Origin: Actinoplanes ianthinogenes
GTDB lineage: Bacteria; Actinomycetota; Actinomycetes; Mycobacteriales; Micromonosporaceae
Direction of reading: 5' to 3'
Length of the DNA stretch: 64,000 bases
Assembly (NCBI RefSeq): GCF_018324205.1
Contig: NZ_AP023356.1
Coordinates: 3,737,501-3,801,500 of the forward strand
The notes beneath the pieces were generated by a model, which saw nothing but the letters and a program-made list of their open reading frames with translations, made no database searches and was not told the DNA's origin. Positions within the stretch are counted from its first letter, which is position 1, and each line of letters begins with the position of its first letter. Of the stretch, positions 32,963 to 41,200 are shown piece after piece. The position numbers and the translations under genes were made by a program.

Positions 32963-33763
32963 ATGGCCGGATATGCCGACGATCTCGCTCTCGCCCACAC
33001 CCTCGCCGACTCGGCCGACGCCATCGCGATGGCCCGGTTCCGCTCGCTGGACCTGAAGGTGGAGGCCAAGCCCGACCTGACCCCGGTGTCCGACGCGGAC
33101 ACCGCGGTGGAGAGGGCGATCCGCGCCACCCTGGCCCGGGCCCGGCCACGCGACAGCGTGCTGGGCGAGGAGTTCGGCCGGTCCGAGGCGGCGGCCGGTC
33201 CGGGCAGCCGGCACTGGGTGATCGACCCGATCGACGGCACCAAGAACTACGTCCGCGGCGTGCCGATCTGGGCCACCCTGATCGCGCTGATGGAGGGCGA
33301 CACCCCGGTGGTCGGGCTGGTCTCCGCCCCGGCGCTGGGCCGGCGCTGGTGGGCCGGGCGCGGGCTGGGCGCGTTCGCCGGCCGGCACCAGCACGCGGCG
33401 ACCCGGATCGAGGTCTCCAGCGTCCGCCGGCTCGCCGACGCGAGTTTCTGTTACGCGAGCCTGAACGGCTGGCAGGACAACGGCCGCCTGCCGCAGATGC
33501 TGGACATCCTGCTCGGGACGTGGCGCAGCCGGGCCTACGGCGACTTCTACGGCTACATGCTGCTGGCCGAGGGCGCGCTGGACGCGATGGTCGAGCCCGA
33601 GCTGTCGCTGTGGGACATGGCCGCACTGATCCCGATCATCACCGAGGCCGGCGGCAAGGTGACCGACCTGGACGGCCGCACCTGTGCCGACAAGTCGTCG
33701 GTGATCGCCACCAACGGCCTGCTCCACGAAAGCGTGCTCACCGCTCTGACCCCGCGCGGGTGA
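32963..33763 (+). CDS. hisN: Histidinol-phosphatase, inositol monophosphatase family
   Basis: Dephosphorylates histidinol phosphate in histidine synthesis. The 266-residue protein belongs to the Mg-dependent IMPase family. Metal ligands are in LGEEFG (~69-74), WVIDPIDGTKNYVRGVP (~89-105) and SLWDMAALIPIITEAGG (~211-227). Actinobacterial HisN enzymes share this PIDGTKNYVRG signature, which separates them from true inositol phosphatases. It may nevertheless act on other sugar phosphates. The -10 hexamer is 6 bases from the ATG, so the mRNA is leaderless. Confidence 0.88.
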   Translation: MAGYADDLALAHTLADSADAIAMARFRSLDLKVEAKPDLTPVSDADTAVERAIRATLARARPRDSVLGEEFGRSEAAAGPGSRHWVIDPIDGTKNYVRGVPIWATLIALMEGDTPVVGLVSAPALGRRWWAGRGLGAFAGRHQHAATRIEVSSVRRLADASFCYASLNGWQDNGRLPQMLDILLGTWRSRAYGDFYGYMLLAEGALDAMVEPELSLWDMAALIPIITEAGGKVTDLDGRTCADKSSVIATNGLLHESVLTALTPRG

Positions 33764-33899
33764 TCGCCTTGGCATGAGAGCACCCGGATGGGGTACTCCC
33801 ACTGCATACCCGCGAAGGGCATATGTCCGGTTCCCGAGGGTCCGGCCCGCTGCTCGCCGAGGTGCGCGGCGGGGACGCGTTATGCACAATGGAGCGATC

Positions 33900-34625
33900 A
33901 TGCCGAGCGAGGTTCGACACCTGGTGGACCGCGACCAGAGCTTTCCCCTGGTCCGGCTGACCGGAGTGCTCGACACGGAAACCGCCGCCCCGGTCCGCGC
34001 CACGCTTCTCGACGTGCTGGCCGGCCAGCCGGAGGCGGTGGTGGTCGACGTCGCCGGCCTGCGGGTGAGGCAGGGCGACGCGCTCTCGGTGCTGCGTGAG
34101 GTGCTCGACGAGACCCGGGACTGGCCGGCAGCGCGGCTCGCGCTCTGCTGCATCGGCGACGCCGACGGCAACGGCGCGGCCTGGACGGCCACCGGCTGGC
34201 CGATCTGGGCGGACCAGGCCAGCGCGTTCGCCGCGCTGGGCCCGGCCGACTCGGGACGCCGGGTCAGCCTGGAGCTGGAGCCGTTCGTCGGCGCGGCCCG
34301 CCGGGCCCGGGAGCTGATCACCGAGACCTGCCTGCGCTGGGAGCTGGCCGAGGTGGCCGGGGACGCCTGCATCGTGGCCACCGAGATGGTCAACAACGTG
34401 GTGGCACACGCGCACACCGCGATGCGGCTGCTGCTGGCCCGGCACGGCGACACGGTGAGCGTGGCGGTGCGGGACGGCTCGCCGGTGCTGCCCGACTTCA
34501 CCGGCCCGGTGGCGCCGACCGCGTACGGCGGCCGCGGCCTGCTGCTGATCGACGCGGTGTCGGAACGCTGGGGCCGGTTGGCGCTGACCGGCGGCAAGGT
34601 CGTCTGGGCCCGGCTGAAGCCGTGA
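33900..34625 (+). CDS. STAS-HATPase fusion regulator
   Basis: A 241-residue protein joining two halves of a partner-switching module. Residues ~5-90 form a STAS (anti-anti-sigma) fold (LVRLTGVLDTETAAPVRATLL; AVVVDVAGLRV). Residues ~115-241 form an RsbW-like ATPase with N box IVATEMVNNVVAHA (~158-171) and the glycine box YGGRGLLLIDAVSERWG. The STAS part lacks the usual phosphorylatable DSSG loop (it reads LRVRQGDAL). ATG 33900 has GGAG 5 bases upstream; ATG 33882 is an alternative. No sigma factor is adjacent. It may titrate anti-sigma factors or a sigma factor encoded elsewhere. Confidence 0.78.
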   Translation: MPSEVRHLVDRDQSFPLVRLTGVLDTETAAPVRATLLDVLAGQPEAVVVDVAGLRVRQGDALSVLREVLDETRDWPAARLALCCIGDADGNGAAWTATGWPIWADQASAFAALGPADSGRRVSLELEPFVGAARRARELITETCLRWELAEVAGDACIVATEMVNNVVAHAHTAMRLLLARHGDTVSVAVRDGSPVLPDFTGPVAPTAYGGRGLLLIDAVSERWGRLALTGGKVVWARLKP

Positions 34626-34659
34626 CCGATCACGTATGACCGGCCCGGCACGGGGGTAC

Positions 34660-35226
34660 ATGGCGGGCATGCGAGACAACGACTACCCCACCGAGGTGAC
34701 CGACCCGGAGTCCGCCGGGCTGCCGGACACCGCCGATGACGACTCCACCGCGTACGACGAGGTGGACAGCGGCCGCTGGGCCGACGGCCCGGACCCGGCC
34801 GCGCTGGCCGGGACCGGTCCGGGCGGGTCGAACCGGTTCGGCGACACCGCGGAGGAAGCGCGCCAGGGCGAAGGGCTCGACCGGCGACTGCGCCAGGAGG
34901 AACCGGATTTCGGCGCCGAGAACCCGAACCCGCCGCGCCGCGACCCGTTCGACGAGACGGTCGACGACTCCGAGCGGGAGCGGTTCGACCGGGACGTGTG
35001 GGGCGACGGCCCGACCTCCGACCCGGACTCACCGGTCTCGCTCTACGACGACGGCCAGCTCGACGAGGACAGCCCGGGCCGGGTCGGCCGGCTGGTCGCG
35101 CCGGACGGCGGGTCGGGCCTCGACGACGAGGCGGAGAGCGTGGCCTGGGACGCCGGCGCGGCCGGTGGCGGCGCGAGCGCCGAGGAGCTCGCCATGCACG
35201 AGACCCGCGCTCCGGACTACGAGTGA
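34660..35226 (+). CDS. DUF5709-like acidic protein
   Basis: A very acidic, low-complexity protein of about 188 residues with no signal peptide. It shows the conserved pattern SLYDDGQLDEDSPGRVGRLV (~128-147), AESVAWDAG and a C-terminal ASAEELAMH, which I associate with the actinobacterial DUF5709 family. The function is unknown to me and the protein is probably disordered. Starts at 34660 and 34669 are both possible. It is followed after 95 bases by a secreted GH16-like gene. Confidence 0.75.
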   Translation: MAGMRDNDYPTEVTDPESAGLPDTADDDSTAYDEVDSGRWADGPDPAALAGTGPGGSNRFGDTAEEARQGEGLDRRLRQEEPDFGAENPNPPRRDPFDETVDDSERERFDRDVWGDGPTSDPDSPVSLYDDGQLDEDSPGRVGRLVAPDGGSGLDDEAESVAWDAGAAGGGASAEELAMHETRAPDYE

Positions 35227-35321
35227 CGGTAAGGGATCAATAACGAGTCCGCAGCGCCCTTGCCCGGACCACCCCTCCCTGTGCAGAGTCGGTGCGCAGA
35301 ACGCGAGGTGGGGGTGTGGGG

Positions 35322-36044
35322 ATGGGGCACGGCGCACGATGGGTGCGGTCGTTGCTGGCGGCCGCGGTCGCGGCCGCCGGGCTGACCATGTCCGGCGTCG
35401 CGCACGCCGAGACGGTCAGCAAGACCGTCTTCAACGACGACTTCGGCGGCGAGCGCGGCACCGGGGTGAACACCACCGCGTGGGCCGGTGACACCGGCGG
35501 CCCGTGGCTGGACGGGGACGGGCACCTGGTCCTCGACTCCTGGCTGTACACCGCGACCACGTTCACCCAGGCCACCGGGCACGCCTCGGCGCGGGTCCGG
35601 GCCGGCCGGGCGAACGGCGCCTGGGCCACCTTCGGCATCCTCGGCGACCAGGGGCAGTACGTCAGCGGCTCGGTCGAGACGCTGGGCGACGACGGCGTGG
35701 ACGACTACGACTTCCACACCTATGCGATCGACTGGACGCGTACCTCGTTCGTCTGGTCGGTGGACGGCCGGCAGGTGCTGCGGCTGACCCCGGACACGGC
35801 CGGTCAGCCGTTCCGGCTCGCGCTGAACCTGGGCGGCGGCGGGCGCTACTCGAGCGGGATCCTCATCGACTCGGTGAACGTCACGGCCAAGGTCATCGTG
35901 GCCAAGCCGTGGAAGAGGTACACCACGTATCAGGTCGGCGATCACGTCACCTATCGCGGCGCCACGTATCAAGTGAAGGCGATGCACACGGCCCTGCCGG
36001 GCTGGCAGCCGGGCCTGGTGCCGGCCCTGTTCGAGAAACTCTGA
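35322..36044 (+). CDS. Secreted GH16-like protein lacking catalytic motif, with chitin-binding tail
   Basis: A 240-residue exported protein: signal peptide (~1-33, ending SGVAHA), a beta-jelly-roll resembling GH16 glucanases, and a C-terminal CBM5/12-type module (KPWKRYTTYQVGDHVTYRGA, ~191-210, through ALPGWQPG). The GH16 part keeps FGGERGTGVNTTAW, GRANGAWATFGI and FHTYAIDWTRTSFVWSVDG. Where active enzymes have ExDxxE between those blocks, it reads GSVETLGDDGVDDYD, shortened and without the two Glu. It is probably a non-catalytic glucan/chitin binder. Next to it is an intact GH16 gene. No strong ribosome binding site is seen. Confidence 0.78.
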   Translation: MGHGARWVRSLLAAAVAAAGLTMSGVAHAETVSKTVFNDDFGGERGTGVNTTAWAGDTGGPWLDGDGHLVLDSWLYTATTFTQATGHASARVRAGRANGAWATFGILGDQGQYVSGSVETLGDDGVDDYDFHTYAIDWTRTSFVWSVDGRQVLRLTPDTAGQPFRLALNLGGGGRYSSGILIDSVNVTAKVIVAKPWKRYTTYQVGDHVTYRGATYQVKAMHTALPGWQPGLVPALFEKL

Positions 36045-36104
36045 CGAAATCTCCGCGCAATCTCTGTTATCCGGTGGTTCCGGAACCCGTCTCCATTGAC
36101 CGAG

Positions 36105-36128
36105 AACAGTCTGTCTTTAAAGACTGTT
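36105..36128. promoter_or_regulatory. 24-bp inverted repeat upstream of the GH16 glucanase gene
   Basis: AACAGTCT (36105-36112) and AGACTGTT (36121-36128) are perfect 8-bp arms. Inside them GTCTTTAAAGAC (36113-36124) is a second, overlapping perfect palindrome. It lies 38 bases before the ATG and could be an operator or a leader hairpin. Its A/T richness contrasts with its surroundings. Confidence 0.55.
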
Positions 36129-36166
36129 TGGAGTAACGGCATCCTCTCCCCCCGGAGGTCTCCCCC

Positions 36167-37402
36167 ATGCGCAAGTCCAGATTTCTCCTGGCGGCGGCCG
36201 TCGTCGTCCTGACCCTGGGCGCCGGTCTCACCGTCGCCTCCCGCAGTGACCAGGCGGAAGCGGCCGTCGTCTGGAACGAGGACTTCAACGGCGCGGCCGG
36301 CACCGGCGTCGACACCTCCCGGTGGAACTTCGACACCGGCGGCAGCGGCTTCGGCAACCAGGAGTTGCAGTACTACACCAGCGGCACCAGCAACATCGCC
36401 ATGGACGGCCAGGGACACCTGGTCATCACGGCACGCAAGGGCAGCGGCGGACACAACGACTGCTGGAACGGCACCTGCCAGTTCACCTCCGGCCGGATCC
36501 AGACCGCCGGCAAGTTCACCCAGCAGTACGGGCACATCGAGGCCCGGATCCAGGTGCCCAACGGCTCCGGCCTCTGGCCGGCGTTCTGGATGCTCGGCGG
36601 CGGCAACTGGCCGACCGACGGCGAGATCGACATCATGGAGGTCGTCGGCCGGGACCCCAACCGGCTGTTCGGCACCCTGCACGGCCCGGGCTACTCGGGC
36701 GGCAGCTCGTACGGCGGCCAGCTGGTCGCCGGCTCGCCGTGGTACCAGGCCTTCCACAACTACGCGGTGGACTGGTCGCCGAACCTGATCGTCTGGACCG
36801 TGGACGGCCAGGAGTACTTCCGGGCCACGCCGGACTCGCTGCGCGCCGCCAAGGGCAACGTGAACTGGGTCTACGAGCACCCGTTCTTCATCATCCTCAA
36901 CCTGGCGGTCGGCGGTAACTTCGGCCAGGGCAACCCGGCGAGCCTGCCGGCCGAGAGCAAGATGCTGATCGACTACGTGCACGTCAGCACCTCGACGACC
37001 AGCACCACGCCGCCGTCCACCGGCAACGCGCTGAAGAGCAACCTGAACAGCCGCTGCATCGACATCCCGGGCGGCAACGCGGTCGACGGCGCCCGGCTCC
37101 AGATGTGGGACTGCAACGGCAGCGGCGCCCAGAAGTGGACCTTCAACAGCGACGGCACCCTGCGGGCGCTCGGCAAGTGCATGGACCCGGCCGGCGGCGC
37201 GCTGGCCAACGGCACCCCGATCCAGCTGGTCACCTGCAACGGCAACCCGGTGCAGCGGTTCACCCTGTCCGGCGCCGGCGACCTGGTCAACGTCTCGGCG
37301 AACCGGTGCGTCGACATCAAGGACAACAACGCGGCCAACGGCGCCCAGCTCCAGCTCTGGGACTGCGCCGGCACGGCCAACCAGAAATGGACCAAGAGCT
37401 GA
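36167..37402 (+). CDS. Secreted GH16 beta-1,3-glucanase with ricin-type CBM13
   Basis: A 411-residue exported endo-glucanase of the laminarinase type, cutting beta-1,3-glucans. Parts: a signal peptide (~1-35), a GH16 domain (~38-270) with the catalytic GEIDIMEVVG (Glu-x-Asp-x-x-Glu, ~151-160), WPAFWMLGG before it and NYAVDWSPNLIVWTVDG after it. A Ser/Thr-Pro linker follows (~272-287). The C-terminal ricin-B/CBM13 lectin (~288-411) has three QxW-type repeats (GAQKWTF, VQRFTL, NQKWTK). A GGAGG ribosome binding site precedes the ATG. The 24-bp palindrome upstream suggests control by a regulator. Confidence 0.93.
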   Translation: MRKSRFLLAAAVVVLTLGAGLTVASRSDQAEAAVVWNEDFNGAAGTGVDTSRWNFDTGGSGFGNQELQYYTSGTSNIAMDGQGHLVITARKGSGGHNDCWNGTCQFTSGRIQTAGKFTQQYGHIEARIQVPNGSGLWPAFWMLGGGNWPTDGEIDIMEVVGRDPNRLFGTLHGPGYSGGSSYGGQLVAGSPWYQAFHNYAVDWSPNLIVWTVDGQEYFRATPDSLRAAKGNVNWVYEHPFFIILNLAVGGNFGQGNPASLPAESKMLIDYVHVSTSTTSTTPPSTGNALKSNLNSRCIDIPGGNAVDGARLQMWDCNGSGAQKWTFNSDGTLRALGKCMDPAGGALANGTPIQLVTCNGNPVQRFTLSGAGDLVNVSANRCVDIKDNNAANGAQLQLWDCAGTANQKWTKS

Positions 37403-37423
37403 GGGCGTACCGAAAACTGGTCT

Positions 37424-38674
37424 TCAGCGTTTGATCGTGTATTTGTCGCCGTAGACGTGCCAGGTCAGCGGCGCCACCAGGTCGAGATTGCTGCCGCGCA
37501 GGAACACCCGCTGCGCGGTGTCGACCCGGGTGGTGTCGCTGTGGGCCGCCTCGCGCCGCATCTCGGCGTCCCGGGCGTCCAGGAAGGCGCCCAGGTACGC
37601 GATCTCGTCCCCACCCTGGGACGGCGTCTTCCGGGCCCGGACCGCCCGTTCGCGGACGGCCCGCAGCCCGGAGACGCCGTGCATGACCGCCGCGTCGTAG
37701 TACGCGAACTGCCCCAGCGCCCGCAGCCCGTCCGCCTGCGCGAGCCGGACCGCCGGCGTGAAGTACATCCGGTCCCGGGCGTCCTGCTGCGCCTGCTGGA
37801 AGACGGGGTCCTTGGCGGCCGCCCGCCAGGCCGGCACGAAGCCCGGGTCGAGTCCCCGATGCGAGTCGGTGCCGTCCACCGCCCGCAGCGCCGGCAGGTA
37901 GGTCGCCAGCTTGTTCGACGGCGACCGGCGGGTGTAGTCGGTGACCAGGTCGAGCATGTCGCCGGTGCCGGAACAGAACCCGACGATCCCGGCGGTGTAG
38001 CCCCGCCCGTCGCCCAGATCCTCGATGTAGTCGAACTCGCCGCGCCAGTTCAGCGTGGAGTTCTCCGCGCTGGAGACCAGCTCGAACGCGGTCTCCTTCT
38101 TGCCGCTCACGGTCAGCCCGGCCGCCACCGCGGGGGTCGCCGCGCTCGGCGCCGCGCCGGACTCGGGCACCCGGGCCGCCGGCCCCGGCCCGTACGCCCG
38201 CACGTCCCACAGCGAGTACCCACCCGGGGTCGCCCGCTGGGTGGCCAGCACCCGCAGGTACCGCCCGTGGCCGGTCAGGTTGCGCAGGTCGTCCACCCCG
38301 CCGTTGCCGGTCGTGGTCCGGTACGTGTCCGTCCAGGTCGCCCCGTTGTCGGAGAGCTGCACCCGATAGCCCTTGGCGTACGCCGAGGCCCAGTGCAACC
38401 GCACCCGGCTGACCTGCTGCGCCGCGCCCAGGTCGATCCGCAGCCACTGGGTGCCCGGCCCGGCGCCGCTGGCCCACCGGGTGCCGGCGCCACCGTCCAC
38501 CGCCGCCGAGGCGAGCCAGGCCACGCTCAGCGTCGACGAGGCGAGCGCCGGGCGGCCCCGGCTGAGCAGCACGTCGGCCGACGCGTTCGCGGCCACCGCG
38601 ACGGCGGGCGGGATGCCGAGCAGCACGGCGATCCCGCCACCGAGCGCCATCGATCGCCTGCTCCGCGTCCGCAT
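37424..38674 (-). CDS. Secreted GH46 chitosanase with F5/8-type carbohydrate-binding domain
   Basis: A 416-residue exported chitosanase. Parts: a signal peptide (~1-33), an F5/8 type C (CBM32-like) domain (~35-165; RWASGAGPGTQWLRIDLG, VSRVRLHW), a short linker, and a GH46 domain (~185-416). The catalytic Glu is in SSAENSTLNW and the Asp in EDLGDGRGYTAGIVGFCSGT, matching the Glu/Asp pair of Streptomyces chitosanase. It is convergent with the GH16 glucanase, 21 bases apart, and 24 bases downstream of a small membrane protein gene on the same strand. Confidence 0.92.
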   Translation of the reverse strand: MRTRSRRSMALGGGIAVLLGIPPAVAVAANASADVLLSRGRPALASSTLSVAWLASAAVDGGAGTRWASGAGPGTQWLRIDLGAAQQVSRVRLHWASAYAKGYRVQLSDNGATWTDTYRTTTGNGGVDDLRNLTGHGRYLRVLATQRATPGGYSLWDVRAYGPGPAARVPESGAAPSAATPAVAAGLTVSGKKETAFELVSSAENSTLNWRGEFDYIEDLGDGRGYTAGIVGFCSGTGDMLDLVTDYTRRSPSNKLATYLPALRAVDGTDSHRGLDPGFVPAWRAAAKDPVFQQAQQDARDRMYFTPAVRLAQADGLRALGQFAYYDAAVMHGVSGLRAVRERAVRARKTPSQGGDEIAYLGAFLDARDAEMRREAAHSDTTRVDTAQRVFLRGSNLDLVAPLTWHVYGDKYTIKR

Positions 38675-38698
38675 GCTCCCAAGCTAGGCAGGGAGTCG

Positions 38699-38953
38699 TC
38701 AGCGCCGCTTGCGATTACGGGAAATCAACACGATCGCCAGAACCACGGCCGCGACCACGAACAGGCAGCAGAGCCCGCCGACGAAGAAGAACCCGAAACC
38801 ACCACGGCTGCGGCTGCGGCGCTTGGCCGCCTCGATCATCACGTCGTCCACTCCCCGGCTCGCCGCCCAGGCGTGCGCCGGGACCACCAGGGCCAGCACC
38901 GCGCCGGTCAGCACGGCGGTCAGCCGGGACCACCACTTCACCACGTCAGCCAT
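38699..38953 (-). CDS. Small secreted/membrane protein
   Basis: An 84-residue protein with an N-terminal signal-like helix (VLTGAVLALVVPAHAWA, ~14-30), an Arg/Lys-rich segment (EAAKRRSRSRGG), and a C-terminal transmembrane helix (FFFVGGLCCLFVVAAVVLAIVLIS, ~55-78) ending in NRKRR. An in-frame ATG at 38962 is an alternative start. The family is unknown to me. It may be co-transcribed with the downstream chitosanase gene. Confidence 0.65.
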   Translation of the reverse strand: MADVVKWWSRLTAVLTGAVLALVVPAHAWAASRGVDDVMIEAAKRRSRSRGGFGFFFVGGLCCLFVVAAVVLAIVLISRNRKRR

Positions 38954-39046
38954 GTGCACCATGCTGGCCGATGGAAGCAACGAACGCACAGCGAGTAACC
39001 ACCGATCAACCCGGGTAATGACCCGGCACCGACGGGAGGGGTACGG

Positions 39047-40948
39047 ATGGACGCGCGACTCGAGGCGCTGGCCGCCGCGCACGGGGTGGCCACCTGGTAC
39101 GAGAACTACCAGCGCCGCCGGACCGAGGTGGCCCCGGAGTCGGTGATCGGGGTGCTCGGCCTGCTCGGCGTGGACGCGTCCGCGCCGCCGCCCGCCGCGG
39201 TGAAGAAGCCCGAGGGAACCATCGTCCTGCGCCTCGGGCAGCGCCACACCCTGCCCGGACCGGCCGAGCTGACCCTCGAGGACGGCACCACCCGGACCGT
39301 CGACACGCTGGCGGACCTCCCCCTGGGCTGGCACCGGCTCGGCGACGGCACCACCGTCGTCGTGGTGCCCGAGGAACTGCCGAAACCGCCGGAGACCTGG
39401 GGCTGGATGGTCCAGCTCTACGCCCTGCACTCGGCCGACTCGTGGGGCATCGGTGACCTGGGCGACCTGCGGACCTTCGTCCAGCAGTGCGGCGACGCCG
39501 GGCTGGTGCTGCTCAACCCGCTGCACGCGATCACGCCGGTGCCGCCGGTGCCGGCCTCGCCCTACTCGCCGTCCAGCCGCCGCTTCGCCAACCCGCTCTA
39601 CCTGCGGATCTCCGACATCCCGGAGTTCTCTCGCGCGGACGCGTCCCTCCAGGAGCGGATTACCGGCCTCAAGCCGCCGCCGTCCGAGCTGATCGACTAC
39701 ACCGCCGTCTGGGCCGCCAAGCTCGCCGCCCTGGAACTGCTCTGGCCCCTCGCCGAGCCGGTCGACCTGGACGCCGACCCCGGCCTCACCGACTTCGCCC
39801 GGTTCTGCGCGCTCGCCGAGATACACGGCCCGGACTGGCAGAAGTGGCCCGCCGAGCTGCGCCACCCGGACTCCCCGCAGGTCCGCGCGTTCCACAGCGA
39901 CCGGATCGCCTTCCACGCCTGGATCCAGCACCTCATCGAGCAGCAGCTGGACGCGGCCCGGGAGGCGGCCGCCGGCATGCCGGTCGGCATCGTGCTCGAC
40001 CTCGCCGTCGGCATCGACCCGTCCGGCGCCGACGGGTGGCTGTTGCAGGACTCGCTCGCCCCCGGCGTCCGGGCCGGCGCCCCGCCGGACGCGTTCAACC
40101 AGCTCGGCCAGGACTGGGGACTGGCCGCCTGGCGCCCGGACACGCTGATCGCCACCGGGTACGCCGCCTACCGGGACATGCTGCGCCGGATCTTCCGGCA
40201 CGCCGGCGGCCTGCGGGTGGACCACGTCGCCGGACTGTGGCGGCTCTGGTGGGTGCCGCCGGGAATGGGCCCGGCCGAGGGCACCTACGTGCACTACGAC
40301 CCGGAGGCGATGCTCGGCATCCTGGCCCTGGAGGCGCAGCGGGCCGGCGCCGTGGTGATCGGCGAGGACCTGGGCACCGTGCTGCCGGAGATGACCGACA
40401 CGCTGGAACGGATGAACATGCTCGGCTCGTCCGTGCTCTGGTTCACCCGGGACTGGGACACCGGCGAGTTCCGCCCGTCCGCCGATTACCGCCGCAACGC
40501 GCTGGCCAGCATCTCCACTCACGACCTGCCGACCGCCGCCGGCTTCCTGGCCGGCGAACAGGTCGAGGTCCGCGCCAGGCTGGGCCAGCTGGCCGGCACG
40601 GTCGAACAGGAACGGGCCACCTGGCAGGCGGAGAAGGCCGCCCTGCTGGAACTGCTCCGCTCCGAGGGCCTGCTCGACTCGGAACGGACCGAGGACGTCG
40701 TCGTGGCGATGCACGAGTTCCTCGCCCGCACACCGTGCCGGCTGGTCACCGCCTCGCTTTACGACGTGCTGCTGGAGACGCGGCAGCCGAACCTGCCCGG
40801 CACCTTCGAGGAGTATCCGAACTGGCGGATCCCGCTGCGTCCCGACCTGGACGCCGTGGTCGACGACCCGCTGTTCCGCAAGGTTGCCGGAATTCTGGGT
40901 AAGCGGAACAGCGAAGTGGACGAACCAGCGAAGGGAACCGCACGATGA
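39047..40948 (+). CDS. malQ: 4-alpha-glucanotransferase (amylomaltase)
   Basis: Transfers alpha-1,4-glucan segments in glycogen and maltodextrin metabolism. The 633-residue GH77 enzyme shows WMVQLYALHSADSWGIGDLGDL (~120-140 in pattern), SPYSPSSRRFANPLYL and GLRVDHVAGLWRLWWVP (nucleophile Asp, ~386-402). It also has VVIGEDLGTVLPEM (acid/base Glu, ~433-446) and ISTHDLPTAAGF (~488-499). The N-terminal ~110 residues are the extra domain typical of actinobacterial forms. GGGAGGGG precedes the ATG. The stop overlaps the start of the next small gene by 4 bases (ATGA). Confidence 0.95.
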   Translation: MDARLEALAAAHGVATWYENYQRRRTEVAPESVIGVLGLLGVDASAPPPAAVKKPEGTIVLRLGQRHTLPGPAELTLEDGTTRTVDTLADLPLGWHRLGDGTTVVVVPEELPKPPETWGWMVQLYALHSADSWGIGDLGDLRTFVQQCGDAGLVLLNPLHAITPVPPVPASPYSPSSRRFANPLYLRISDIPEFSRADASLQERITGLKPPPSELIDYTAVWAAKLAALELLWPLAEPVDLDADPGLTDFARFCALAEIHGPDWQKWPAELRHPDSPQVRAFHSDRIAFHAWIQHLIEQQLDAAREAAAGMPVGIVLDLAVGIDPSGADGWLLQDSLAPGVRAGAPPDAFNQLGQDWGLAAWRPDTLIATGYAAYRDMLRRIFRHAGGLRVDHVAGLWRLWWVPPGMGPAEGTYVHYDPEAMLGILALEAQRAGAVVIGEDLGTVLPEMTDTLERMNMLGSSVLWFTRDWDTGEFRPSADYRRNALASISTHDLPTAAGFLAGEQVEVRARLGQLAGTVEQERATWQAEKAALLELLRSEGLLDSERTEDVVVAMHEFLARTPCRLVTASLYDVLLETRQPNLPGTFEEYPNWRIPLRPDLDAVVDDPLFRKVAGILGKRNSEVDEPAKGTAR

Positions 40949-41124
40949 GCTTCCTCGACAAGGCCAAGGACTTCGCCGACGAGCACGACGAGCAGGTGGA
41001 CCAGGGGCTGGAGAAGGCCGGCGACCAGGTGGACCAGCGGACCGGCAACAAGTACTCCGAGCAGGTCGACCGGGGTGTGGACGAGGCGCAGAAGCGGACC
41101 GGGGCCGGCGACACCCAGCCCTGA
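40945..41124 (+). CDS. MT0933/Rv0909-like small antitoxin-family protein
   Basis: A 59-residue, charged, helical protein: MSFLDKAKDFADEHDEQVDQ, then KAGDQVDQRTGNKYSEQVDR. The KAGDxVDxxTxxKY pattern is that of the MT0933 antitoxin family. No toxin gene accompanies it, and many members occur alone, so a true toxin-antitoxin role is doubtful. Its ATG overlaps the malQ stop by 4 bases, implying coupled translation. A large 63-bp repeat array follows 77 bases after the stop. Confidence 0.75.
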   Translation: MSFLDKAKDFADEHDEQVDQGLEKAGDQVDQRTGNKYSEQVDRGVDEAQKRTGAGDTQP

Positions 41125-41200
41125 GCCCACCCTCTCCCCGGTCACGGCCGGGCTGGTGGCCGGTCGCGGTTTCGGCGCACCGGGCCACCGCGCCATCGCG

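Noticed and set aside
40945..41124. Complete toxin-antitoxin system
   Set aside because: Only the MT0933-like protein is present; no toxin gene adjoins it.
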